A stretch of DNA of 64,000 bases, taken from the NCBI GenBank assembly GCA_039720395.1, contig CM077827.1, forward strand, positions 24,518,375-24,582,374, in the 5' to 3' direction. Source of the DNA: Liquidambar formosana. Its lineage: Eukaryota; Streptophyta; Magnoliopsida; Saxifragales; Altingiaceae. Both the position numbers and the translations under genes were made by a program. The notes beneath the pieces were generated by a model. The model was not told the DNA's origin. It was given only the letters and a program-made list of their open reading frames with translations, and did not search any database. The number at the start of each line of letters is the position of its first letter. Positions within the stretch are counted from its first letter, which is position 1. This document shows positions 36,582 to 47,032 of this stretch, in pieces.

Positions 36582-36805
36582 GGGCTTTCTTAACGTGTCC
36601 CTTAGGACACACGTTAAACACACGTTAAGGTATAATTAATAATCCAATAATTGCATAAAAAAATATATTTTCACAACTTTTCAAGTATTTTTATATTTTT
36701 TAAACAATTTTCATCATTTACGATATATTTTCACTATTTTCAATATAATAATTAAGTCATTAAATATAGCTTAACATGTATTTAGGACACATGTTAAGAA
36801 AACCC
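36582..36805. mobile_element. MITE copy 2, same family
   Basis: The ends are GGGCTTTCTTAACGTGTCC and the complement of GACACATGTTAAGAAAACCC, clearly related to copy 1 about 40 bp away. Both are about 222 bp. This copy ends roughly 600 bp before the glycosyltransferase ATG, so it is within the likely promoter. Confidence 0.7.
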
Positions 36806-37401
36806 ATAATAAATATGAGTTAAAATAGTATTACGGTAGTCTTTGACCCAATATCTTCACCGTGTCAAATCTCAAATGACTCATTCACCATTCATCCCGT
36901 TCCGCACCGTACCACTCTTCGGCCCCTCCCCTCCCTTCTTCCTCTTCTTCCTTTGTCCCTTTCTCTCACTTCACTGGTGAAGGTGAGAGAAAGTGGGCAA
37001 CAAACCCTAACCCATACAATATTTGCTTCGATTTTTCCATTTGTATGGACCTTTATCCCTCTTGATCCCAGAAAACATGAAACCCCAATCTCCATTTCCT
37101 CTCACTTTTCACCCTCTATTCTAGAATCCACCCCCACCAAATTTTCCATTTTTACTTTCCCTTTCCCTCTCTGTTTCTCTCTCTTTCATTCACCATCTTC
37201 TCATCCCCATTTGTCCTTTCCTTCACTTTCCTCCCAGAAATCTAAAACCCCACCAAAATTTTCCCTCTTTCTCTCCCTTCCTCCCACCAATCGACCATGT
37301 TCTTCTCATCCTCATTTCTCCTCTCCTCATCTCTTTCCAAACAAATTTAAAAAACCCAAACCCGCAAATTTTCTCTCACTTTCCCTATATCCAATCAAAT
37401 C
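36806..37401 (+). promoter_or_regulatory. Proximal promoter and pyrimidine-rich 5'UTR of the glycosyltransferase gene
   Basis: From about 36900 to the ATG at 37402 the + strand is strongly C/T-rich, as many plant 5'UTRs are. The 157-codon ORF across it (36953-37426) is composed of Ser/Pro/Phe low complexity and overlaps the real start in another frame. No TATA box could be assigned with confidence. Confidence 0.5.
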
Positions 37402-38502
37402 ATGTTCTCGTCATCCCCATTTGTAATCTCCTTCACTCTCCTCCTTTCTCTCCCTATCCTCTTCCTCCTCGTACCCCACATCCTCCCTCCTCGCCACCTA
37501 CCCGTCTCCTTCCCCGACGATCCAGACGATCTCGACCTCCTCCGCCGCGCCTCCCTTGAATCCGTCCATTCTCCGTCATCATACCCCTCCTCGAAATCCC
37601 GCCTCGGCACAATAAACCCCAAGCCCAAAATCGCCTTCCTCTTCCTCACCAACACCGACCTCCACTTCTCCCCCTTATGGGAACGTTTCTTCAAGAAAAG
37701 CCAAAACCTCTACAACATCTACGTCCACGCCGATCCATTTTCCCCTCTCACCAATCCCCCCGGCGGCGTCTTCAAAGACCGATTCATCCCCGCCAAGAGA
37801 ACCTACCGCGGCTCGCCTACTCTCATCTCCGCTGCTCGCCGCCTCCTCGCCAACGCCCTCCTCGATGACCCTTCCAATGCCTTCTTCGCCCTCCTCTCAC
37901 AACAGTGCATCCCTCTCCATTCCTTCAAATACGTCTACCACTCTCTCTTGGCTTCACCTCCATTAAAACCTACCTCTCCCGAGTCGAGATCAGAATTGAG
38001 TCAACTCGGGAAGCGAGTCAAATACAAGAGTTTCATCGAGATACTGTCCGAGTCGCCGAAGCTATGGGAAAGGTACACCGCGAGAGGGAGATACACGATG
38101 ATGCCTGAGGTACCCTTTGAGAAATTCCGAGTTGGGTCGCAGTTTTTCGTGCTCACGCGCCGGCACGCGCTGCTTGTGACAAGGGATCACCGGCTGTGGA
38201 GGAAATTCAGGTTGCCGTGTTCAAAGACCGAGTCTTGTTACCCGGAAGAGCACTACTTTCCGACCCTGTTGTCAATGGAGGATCCGGATGGGTGTAACCA
38301 CTACACGCTGACTCGGGTTAACTGGACCGGCACCACCCACGGTCACCCGCATACGTATCGGCCCGCCGAGGTGTCGCCGAAGCTGATTTACAAGCTCCGG
38401 GAGTCGAATTCGACATATTCGTACCTGTTTGCTCGGAAATTCTCGCCGGATTGTTTGACACCGTTGATGGATATGGCTGACAATGTCATTTTCCGGGACT
38501 GA
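37402..38502 (+). CDS. GT14 / core-2/I-branching-type glycosyltransferase (BC10-like family)
   Basis: A 366-residue protein encoded by one exon. Residues about 5-30 are a hydrophobic signal anchor (FVISFTLLLSLPILFLLVP), predicting a type II Golgi membrane protein. The catalytic region starts near residue 72 with KIAFLFLTNTDLHFSPLWERF. Family landmarks follow: FFALLSQQCIPLHSF, FRVGSQFFVLTRRHA, CYPEEHYFPTLLSM and the TLTRVNWTGTTHGHP region, ending in SPDCLTPLMDMADNVIF. This matches the plant family formerly called DUF266, related to core-2 beta-1,6-N-acetylglucosaminyltransferases; rice BC10 affects cell-wall composition. Acceptor and donor are unknown for most members. The ATG follows a long C/T-rich leader and gives the only start with a signal anchor. 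Length is normal for the family and no break is visible. Confidence 0.92.
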   Translation: MFSSSPFVISFTLLLSLPILFLLVPHILPPRHLPVSFPDDPDDLDLLRRASLESVHSPSSYPSSKSRLGTINPKPKIAFLFLTNTDLHFSPLWERFFKKSQNLYNIYVHADPFSPLTNPPGGVFKDRFIPAKRTYRGSPTLISAARRLLANALLDDPSNAFFALLSQQCIPLHSFKYVYHSLLASPPLKPTSPESRSELSQLGKRVKYKSFIEILSESPKLWERYTARGRYTMMPEVPFEKFRVGSQFFVLTRRHALLVTRDHRLWRKFRLPCSKTESCYPEEHYFPTLLSMEDPDGCNHYTLTRVNWTGTTHGHPHTYRPAEVSPKLIYKLRESNSTYSYLFARKFSPDCLTPLMDMADNVIFRD

Positions 38503-39302
38503 AATTTTGCTCCTGGTAAGTGTTCCTACATTTCTTCTGCTCTTAATGTGTAATGCAAATTCTTTGTTTGTATGTGTGATGAGTTGACTCGGGTTATCCC
38601 GAGTCGACCCGTGTGATGAGTATGGTAGGTGGTAGATATCTTAGTACCGCTAGTAGTTCGATCTACCCAGAAAAGTTGGATTTTTGGTTAGGAGAAGTCT
38701 TATTCAATCCTCACACATTTTTTTTTTTTTTTTTAATAAAAAAATTAAATCAAATGAAATCTTTAGTTTTTTTGGATGTTTTTGCAAAGATTGTTTAAAA
38801 TGTGAGGTAGATTTTTAATTTTTACAAACCCCAGCTGAAAATGTACATGGGTATATTACATGGCATTGTCGTTGGCAAGTTTCTTTCATTTTGGTTCACA
38901 TGACCAAAGTGTTCCCATTCAAATACAAGTCCGTGATTTTGTCCTCATTCACTTTGGGGTTCTATCTTCAAACTGGACCTGAAGTATCCTTTTGTTTTTT
39001 GGTGGGGTGAAAAATAGTAAGTTTTGTAGAGTTGGTGAATTTGGCTATTTGCATTGAATTGAGAGGATAAATTGGGACACAGCAAGAACTTGACCATTTT
39101 TTGGGCTGGGAATTTAGGCTGCCCTTTTTGCAACCCTGAAATTGGGAATATTCTTGGAATATCTAGCTGTTTTAGTTACCATTAATTTGACTGCAAATGT
39201 GAACGAATAGGTGAACCTGGGGATATTTGGACTGAATAATTTAAAATATTAGGAATTTAGTCTGTTGTCATCAATTTTTAATAAATCAAACTTAAGCCCC
39301 CC

Positions 39303-39334
<32 letters not shown>

Positions 39335-40400
39335 ATAGTTAATGCTTCCAGCTTCTTCATTTTTGTTGGGTAATGGCTAGATGCTGGTGTGTTAGCATGC
39401 TGGTGGGTTCTGAATTGGAGTGTTAGACCCGGATTCATCTCCTGGCTAATGTGGTATTCAGTTTCCTTAGTTTAGTTCAGACCAAAAGGGACCCATAATT
39501 TTTTTTTCAAAAAATTAATTATTAGTTTGCTATTGTCACCGATAAAAGAATTGGGTGTTTTTTTGGCTAATAGGAGTTGGTTCGACTAGTGTACTAGCAA
39601 TGAGCTCATGAGTAAGGCCATTGCCCACGTTTCATTGGTTATGCTTGTCTCATTGGCTTAAATAGGGAGTGGGAAGTTGAACTGATAATCTTCTTCTCGA
39701 GTTTTAAATCCCATGAACTATTGGTTAATCCCCTAGGTAAATTTATCCAATATCTTTAGTATTTGAGGTTGAACCGAGGCAGCATCATACTGCCCATGAT
39801 AGATACTTTAAACAAAGTTTAGGGCCTTTTGGTTACCTTGACAAGGCTGCATATTCTGCAATGCAGCTGCTTTTCCAATTAGATTACCATAATAACCAGT
39901 CTTCTAATACCCCCTTTTATATGGTGTGCAAATAATACTGAATATCTGTGTTTACATATATATATATATATATATATTCCGAGTTGTAGCTTGATCTAAC
40001 CCGAATTGAGTCGATTGATTTTTTTCGCAGGTGGAAAAGGCCAGTGGAAAAATGGAAATTTTGAGGCAGGATATGATGTTGGAGTTGAAATGTGGGAATA
40101 AAAGGTTTTGAAGAGGCATTAAATGCCCACAACCTAAGAAACCCAGAAATTCCAACTGAGGCATAAAATTGAGGGAGGGATCAAAAATGGAGAGAGAGAG
40201 TACATATAGGTGGCATAGTGTTCAGGTGTAATTTGGTGAAGTAGTAGTAGTAGTAGTTGGGGTAGAAGTGGGTTTTGTCTCTTTCTTGAATGGTTCTGTA
40301 CATATGGATGGTTGGGACGGATCTGCATGTATTTTCTTGGAATGATGAATATGAGGGAATACAGTTGTAGAATGCGAGGAAGAGAGTGGTGGGTTTTTGC
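38503..40400 (+). other. 3'UTR of the glycosyltransferase gene, with a 1.5-kb intron
   Basis: Thirteen bases after the TGA there is a strong donor (CCTG|GTAAGT; intron from 38516), and a good acceptor (TTTTTTCGCAG) ends at 40030, so a 3'UTR exon begins at 40031. The junction lies under 50 nt from the stop, so it should not trigger nonsense-mediated decay. The intron carries a GA microsatellite (about 39306-39332) and a TA microsatellite (about 39955-39977). The exact 3' end is unknown. Confidence 0.6.
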
Positions 40401-41295
40401 TTCAGTGAGAAATGAGTAAGCCTGGCTAATTAAGGCCCATTATTATAATTATTTATTTATATTTTTATTATTTTCTGGAAAATGTGGTTATTTCATCTCA
40501 TTTTGCATCTCAGTACCCCTCTGACAAAATTTTAGGTCAACAAATGTTGATTTTCTTGCATCAGTATCTGTGTACAACTCATGTATTTATGAAGTATATA
40601 ACCTACAAAATCCACACATGAATTGAGTACAACGCTCAATGCATATTAATACCAACAAAATCAAGACTTGAAATCATGATGATATGGTATACCACTTTGT
40701 GGTAATGGAATTAGTCATTATTGAAGAATAGAAGATGGAGGCTTCAATGGTTTTTTTTTTGTTGTTAAAATGGTACCATAGACTTCAATTTCAAATCTAC
40801 AGTTAGGTTGCTTCATACAGGCCCTGGGCGGCACTGACCATCTGACATAATGACATTTCACCAGAATTGGTAGAAATAAATGGTGAGGTAGAGAAGGTTG
40901 GTGGGTTCATTCAATCATCAGTGAATAGCAAGTCACAATTTTCCCCCCCCCCCACATTCTTCCACCCCCACCTCAAAAACTAACTCAACCACGTATAAAT
41001 AAGACGGGAAAACACCTACCATTCCCAGTTTGCCACCATATACCTTATAATTTATAAATAATTTATAAATTATAATGTATCAGGTACCATATAAATAAGT
41101 AGAGTACCCTATTGCCCTTTACTCAGTCGCACATGGGACCCCCTCCAACTCAATCATGGGAATTGGTGGGGGCCATCACTGGCTCAACCGCACCCACCAA
41201 ACCATACCAATGAAACCACCAGGAAGCCGATTCCATGGATATTATTACTCCTAGTATCGTTAGTGTTATTATTACCGTAAATTACATTTTTATCC
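40401..41295. other. Intergenic spacer with a perfect AT palindrome
   Basis: No gene seen. Positions 41045-41075 form a perfect palindrome with 15-bp arms (TTATAATTTATAAAT) around a single A. A C run of about 11 lies near 40940-40951. Confidence 0.5.
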
Positions 41296-41950
41296 TTGAA
41301 ATATAGATGGTCGTCGCGCATTCGAAGGAAATGGGGGACAAGCATCCTTCAAACACTAGAGAAGTCTCAGCAGCAGCAGAACCCTGGCTACGACTATCGC
41401 ACCAAATGCCGATTGCCTGTCCGACCTGTTGGAAACATAGTCGTCCTTTTACCTAGGAAATTATGGATGAATAGATAACCCCCAAAGATTCGGTTGCTTC
41501 ATTTCGATGCTTATGACGGCACCACAAATTGGAACAAGTACCTCAATTCCTCCAAAACGTACTCTGATACTACTTCATGGAGCTCTGAATGCCATCATGT
41601 GCTATGCTTGCATTGCTACTCTAAAAGAAACAGTCCTGACTTGGTATAATGAGATGAAACCAAGCTCCATCCGTACCTTTGCATAGCTTAGTAGGTAGTT
41701 TGTAACTTGCTTCCTGACCAACAGATGCTAGAGTAATACGATAATAACGCACTTGTTCACCTCTCAGTAGAAGAGGGATGAGCCATTTAAGGAGTTCATT
41801 TAGGGATTCAATGCTGACATCCTACTTATGGCATCCAAAATTTTGTTCTCCCTTTCCAAAAAGCCTCTTAACACCATGGTTGAGCTTCTAGTGATAGTGG
41901 GAAAGTATATCGCTGTTGATAGCTTCTTTAATGCTAAAAGAGAAGAATAG
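41296..41950 (+). pseudogene. Old Ty3/gypsy gag relic, left half
   Basis: The + strand carries decayed gag text: LLHFDAYDGTTNWNKYL near 41500-41550, TWYNEMKPSSIRTFA near 41640-41685, and SLSKKPLNTMVELL near 41850-41895, as in the capsid region of plant gypsy gag. Several stops and frame changes are present. It breaks at the GCTAC duplication, where the Tat element inserted, and resumes at 53694. Confidence 0.7.
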
Positions 41951-41955
41951 GCTAC

Positions 41956-42656
41956 TGTACGGGGTAAAATCTGGTCCCCAAACTACGTGTTGATGATGGA
42001 GCTTGCTCCCTCACCTAGACCTGCAATCACAAGCTTGGAAAATGGGTCAGAGGGTAGGCCAAGGTGGGTTTTGGCCGTGCCCTCTCCAAAGCTTAAGTCA
42101 GAAAGCTGTAATGGGGAAAATGAGGTAAGGAAGAAGATGAATCTCAAAGAATTAGGGTACTGTAGCTTACCAAATTAGGCTGTATCGTATTCTTTTTATA
42201 CCCACCTGTACGGACTGACCATGTGAGGTCAAATAATTGCCTTGGTTAGGTCAGATTTGACCATGGTGTACCCATAACCGTCTGACCATGGTTTGCTGAT
42301 CATGGTTGGTCATGGAATCAGGGTTTCTAGTAACCGCTGTGTCAGGAATTACAGCTGCTGTAACAGTTTTGGATTGTAGTAGGATTTGGATTGTAGTGTG
42401 AGTCATAGGATAGTTGTCCCGAGGTGAAAGTCAGGTCCCGAGATGAAAGATCACGTGCTTTGCAGCAGGTCCTACCTTGTGGTATTAACCACGTGTCAAA
42501 TGACGTGATTTAACTCCTTGGCCCGAGCTGAATCGTGGGAGGTGAATCACGTACGTTGTAGTTAGCTTGATTGATTAGTCTTCGCTACGTGTCAGTGTTT
42601 CAGGTCCAAATTTTCCACCCCGAGATGAAACCTCGGTTCAGAGATATTTCCACACA
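41956..42656 (-). repeat. 3' LTR of the Tat element
   Basis: 701 bp, bounded by TGTACGGGG... and ...TTTCCACACA on the + strand. By eye it differs from the other LTR at about 23 positions (roughly 97 percent identity), and all but one are transitions. The likely polypurine tract is the complement of the stretch at about 42657-42670 (ATTTGGGGCAAAT). Confidence 0.93.
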
Positions 42657-43615
42657 ATTTGCCCCAAATTATGACATTCCCGAGTTGGGACTTGTCATAA
42701 TTTTATTTTGCTAAGTGTTTTTCCCCGTGCCCCTATGCCGTTTGGCATTCTAGGGCTTAGCTGGCTGAAGGCGGTTAAGCCATTCCGTATTCCAAGGTGC
42801 TGACGTCATGTGCCTTGGGACCGTACGATCTGCATTTAATGCCCCAGAAGCGTTATGTCTTTGGAAGGAAGCAAATCACTGCTCATTTTATCTCCTGCGT
42901 TCTCTCTCTACTTTTTGCTTTTGCTTTCTGCCTTCTGTTCTCAGCTTTCTCTCTCTACTTTCTCTGCTTTCTGCCTTCTGCTTTACCAAGAACACACCGT
43001 ATTTTCCACCGGAATCCACTGTCTACGCCGTTCGCTTGTGGGAGAAGATCCGTTCTGCTCTCGCTTGTTGCCTTGGCGAATCGTTTTTCCGGCGCTGTTC
43101 TCCGTTGGTACTCTTCTTGTTCTCTTCACCTTCCCAAGAACAACTTTTGGAGGTTTTCGGCTCCACACCGTACAGTTTCTCCGGCGAAACCGTTTTCCTG
43201 ACCACCACTTGATCTTTGTAAAGGTATAACTCGTTTTTTGCTCTTTATTCTTCAATTTATTCGGTGTATTTTTTCTCTTTGCGGCTGCTGGCGACGTTTC
43301 CTGGAGTTTGCTTCGCAATCCTAGGGTTTTCCTCTGGCTTTTGGAGCAAATCACCAGGATGCCATTTTTCCCGCCTTTTAGGGTTTGAAAAACTCCATCT
43401 CGGGGTAAATCTGAGGAAGAGGTCACTGATCTCTTTTTTGTCTTTTCCCAACACCGAGTTTAGTGTTCCCCGAGCTGACACTTAGAAAAAATTTGAGGGT
43501 CTGTCAAGGCAGGGGTAACATACCTGTCAGGACTTGACTTTGAAATTTTAGGTCGGGGTATGTTGTCATAGGTTGAATTACCCTTGGATTTAACCTTCCC
43601 CTTTCATCTTGGCAG
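42657..43615 (+). promoter_or_regulatory. Promoter and 5' leader of the antisense gene inside the Tat element
   Basis: The + strand has a C/T-rich leader at about 42890-43000. A plausible leader donor (TTTGTAAAG|GTATAAC) lies at about 43223, and the acceptor CTTGGCAG ends at 43615, immediately before the ATG at 43616. Three overlapping ORFs at 42797-43229 (+) and one at 42983-43426 (-) are not supported by any domain and are most simply leader sequence. Confidence 0.5.
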
Positions 43616-46286
43616 ATGTCTTCTTTTTATGACATTAAGGGGAACCCTGCAAAGATAGCAGAGTTTAAGGCCTTATACGGCTTTGAAGACGGGAAGTTTA
43701 GCTTCCGCTTTGCTGAGCCTGGGGAGGATGTCTTTAGGTCAGACACCAAGGATGGCCTCCCCGTTCCCATTGCTGCTTTCATGGAGGGTGGAGTTCGTGT
43801 CCCCTTCCCTGACCTCCTCAATGACTTCCTCCTCTACTGTGGGATAGTCCCGACTCAGTTAGGGCTGAACTCCTTTAGGGTCATCTTGGGGGTTCACGTC
43901 CTTAACCAGCTGCTAGGGACTTCTGTTGGAGTGCGGGAGATACTCCACCATTACAAAATCTGCACCCTTAAAAACAAACGCGATGTTTACCTCGCCCTCA
44001 AACCCAGGAAGAAACCCTTTGTCACTCACATCCCAGACTCCAACCCAGGAGCTCACGACATTGTGGTCTTCGTGTACGGGCCTGTGGATGGGACTCTCCC
44101 CCCTGATCCTCCCATCATTCCCCGAGAAAGAGGCTCTAGCTGTAAGAAATCAGCGATATCATTTTGCTTCTTTCTGTTTTATATGACCTCGAGTTGAATA
44201 TTGGATTTCATACTGATACTTATGTCATGTTTCCTTCTAGCAGCTCCTCACGCCAACGAGCCCGCTGACGAGCTGAACGAGTAGGATATCAAGAAACTGC
44301 TCGGATATCAAGTCAGCCAGCGCTGCCGTTCGGTTGAAACCTTGCTCAACTACCACGCGAGGTACCAGACTTGGGGGAAGGCGAGTTACCCCCATTGGGA
44401 GTAGCCTGACGACGAGCTAACCCGCGTGGTGGAAGAAGAGGTGGAGAGAGGAGAGCAAGAAAGAGAGGAGGAAGAGGGGATCCGCCTCCGACCTGAAGGG
44501 GAGGGAGCTGAGGAGATTAGGCCCTCCGACAAGACGGCTCGCCGCGCCCCCTTCGTCATTGAGAGCGCCAGCTCTGAGGAGACCGTCTCCCAAGCCATGG
44601 AGAGGAGAGGCTCCAATCCCCCCCCCCCCCGCCAAGAGACAAAGAACAGACTCCGACAGCCAGAGGACCAAGAAGGACTCTGGGATGAATTTGAGGGCTC
44701 TAGTTGCTGAGAGAAGGGCGGCGGAGAAAGAGGCCCAGGAAAAGAAGATTGCTGAGCAGAAGCAACAGCAGCAAAATCAGCAGCAGCAGCAACAGCGGCA
44801 GAATCAGCAGCAGCAGAAGACTAACAAGGCTGCTGCTGTTGCTGCTCCTAGGTCTGGTCGGGATGGCGGCAAGAAGTCCACTGACCCCAACAGTGGCAAG
44901 CTCATGTCAAGCGCCATGAGGGGGCAGGACGTAGGCAGGCCCTAGCGCCCGAGGTTACTGGGAAAGGGAAGGCTCCCTTGATTCCTCCTTCAAAGCCCCG
45001 GAAACCCTCTACAGTCCCCAAACAGCAACTCGCTGTGCAAGGGCCTGGGCAGGGGGTGCCAATGCCCCGGAGGCCGGAGGTGGGAGCGCTCTTTCCCGCG
45101 CTGAGATGATAGCTAAATTCCCCGAGGTATGTCTTTGCTTTTTTCGATTTCATAATTGTCCCATACTTAAAAATTTATGACAGATTCTGACTAACTTTAT
45201 GTTTCATCACGTGCCTGCAGTTCCCCGTACCCAAAGATAAGGATGTTACCAGCTCCTTCTCTGCGGAGTACAACTTCAAGCAGCTGGGGAACCCCATAAG
45301 GCTGCCGGCGGACATGGAGCACTTCAGGAAGAAGTCCGCCCTCGACAACCTCCGCTTCGGGTTTACCAGTCTTTACCGAGTAAGTTCCATTCTCTTGTGG
45401 TTTCCATTACTTGCTGTTCAACCCAATCTCTGACTTGCTGATGTTTGTATAGGGCTGCCAACAAATCCTGCTGGCGGGCGACCGCTTCGAAGCGGAAGAT
45501 AACAAGTTGTAGCTCGAGCTTGCCAAAGTCTGGAGTGAGTACGACAAGAAGCTAGAGGATGCTGAGGCCAACTGTTGCGCGGCTATGTCTCAGCTTCAGA
45601 AAGTAAAGTCTGAATGCGAGACCTTCAAGTCCACAGCCGAGAGCGCCGTCAGCAAACTTGAACTCACGAGGAAGGACTATGCAGATTTGGAGGCCGAGCT
45701 GAGGAAGACGAAGGACGCCCAGGACGAGCTAGCCTAGGAGAAGCGCGAGCTGGCGAGGAAGGTTCGGGCTCTCGAGGCTGAGGTAGAGAAGGAGAAGGCC
45801 TCCGTGGAGAAGGCGGTGGCTGAGGAGAGGGAAAGCGTGAAGGCTTCCCTCGTTGGGCAGTTGACCACCGAGCTCGAGGTCACCTACAAATTTGCGTGGG
45901 AGACCTTGGTCGAGTTGGCATCTGCCCAATTCCCTGGCATTGCCAATATTCCCTTCGAAAGGAGGGATATTCCCTCGGATTACAACCCCGAGGGAAGCGA
46001 TGTCGGGGAAGCTGAGATGGAGGTTGCAGGCAGCGATGAGGCTGGGGAGAACGATCCCGAGGTCGCGTCCCAGCCTAATGCCACCATTGAAGCCAAGAGG
46101 GTCGTTGACGCCACCAATGACACTTCAGCCACTGCCAATGGGGATCAACCTGTAAATCCAACAGGAAGCAACACGGAGGCTACCCCTGATCTGCCTCTGC
46201 CTCCAGTGGCACCTCCTGCCTCCACTGATCCCGTCCCGACTCCCAAGGTGGTTCGTCCAGCTGCTGGGGACTCGGGGGAGAAGTAG
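43616..46286 (+). pseudogene. Antisense additional gene of the Tat element (Transposase_28-like), disrupted
   Basis: Apparent exons: 43616-44141, 44241-45126, 45221-45379, 45453-46286, with GT-AG junctions that keep phase at 44141/44241, 45126/45221 and 45379/45453. Exon 1 contains LLYCGIVPTQLGLNSFRVIL and a downstream FVYGP block, resembling the plant domain 'putative gypsy type transposon' (Pfam Transposase_28, from memory). Exon 2 is charged and has a polyglutamine/CAG tract (about 44755-44820). The last exons are Glu/Lys/Ala-rich and probably coiled-coil, ending in a Pro-rich tail. In-frame TAG codons are at 44282, 44402, 44943, 45510 and 45735. A 13-C run at 44618-44630 shifts the frame, and the frame shifts again before 45106. 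A poly(A)-like AATGAAAT lies near 46371. It runs opposite to gag-pol. Function of these extra ORFs is unknown. Confidence 0.75.
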
Positions 46287-46630
46287 CTATTTTTCTTTCA
46301 TTTTTTCATTTTTCTTATTCTTAGCTGAGTGCCATAACCTGTACAGATTTTTGTAATACCTTTCTTTTAGAATGAAATACACAGTTCTTCGTTATCGTGT
46401 GCATGTGTCCTTTATTTTTATGCTGGCTGTCTGTTTGAATGTGCTCTCGGGATAAAGCCCCTTGTTGATGTGTGTGCATTGTTGATCGGCGAAAATGATT
46501 AGACCCAATCTAACCACGGGCTCCAATTTGCGGAGTGATAGACCTGAACATCTGTTGGTCCTTGTGTACTTAGACCCATCCCTAAGTATGTCGTTGCGCC
46601 GAGCCTATTCTTAGGCGAGACTTCGTTGTG

Positions 46631-46925
46631 AACCCATTCTTAGGTTCAGTGTGCTCAAGCCATTTATTAGTTGAGACTTATGCCCATTCTTAGGCAATTT
46701 TTGCTTGGACCCGTTCTTGGGCAAGACTTTATTTTTAACCCATTCTTAGGTTCAGCGTGCTCAAGCCATTTATTAGGTGAGACTTGTACCTATTCTTAGG
46801 CAATTTTTGCTTGGACCCGTTCTTGGGCAAGACTTTGTTTTTAACCCATTCTTAGGTTCAGCGTGATCAAGCCATTTATTAGGTGAGACTTGTGCCCATT
46901 CTTAGGCAATTTTTTGACTTCGATC
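46631..46925. repeat. 106-bp tandem repeat array in the Tat spacer
   Basis: The phrase AACCCATTCTTAGGTTCAG begins at 46631, 46737 and 46843, which gives a period of 106 bp and nearly three copies. Each unit has internal sub-repeats of the type CCATTCTTAGGC, CCGTTCTTGGGC and CCATTTATTAGG. The array lies between the 3' end of the antisense gene and the end of integrase. Confidence 0.85.
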
Positions 46926-47032
46926 CGTTGTTGGGGAAAGCGTCTTCAGCTCGAATGATAAATAAACGATAACATCTTTGAATAACCTCTGAACTTGTAT
47001 TGTGTAGTCATTGAATGTAATTACAACTTTCG

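Noticed and set aside
36953..37426. 157-codon ORF before the glycosyltransferase gene
   Set aside because: Low-complexity Ser/Pro/Phe composition from a C/T-rich leader, overlapping the real ATG in another frame. No domain.
42797..43426. Several overlapping 120-147-codon ORFs on both strands
   Set aside because: They lie in the leader of the antisense Tat gene, have biased composition, and overlap each other in three frames; none resembles a family.
46631..46925. Repeat array considered as a CRISPR-like array
   Set aside because: This is plant nuclear DNA, and the 106-bp units are continuous with no unique spacers, so it is an ordinary tandem repeat.
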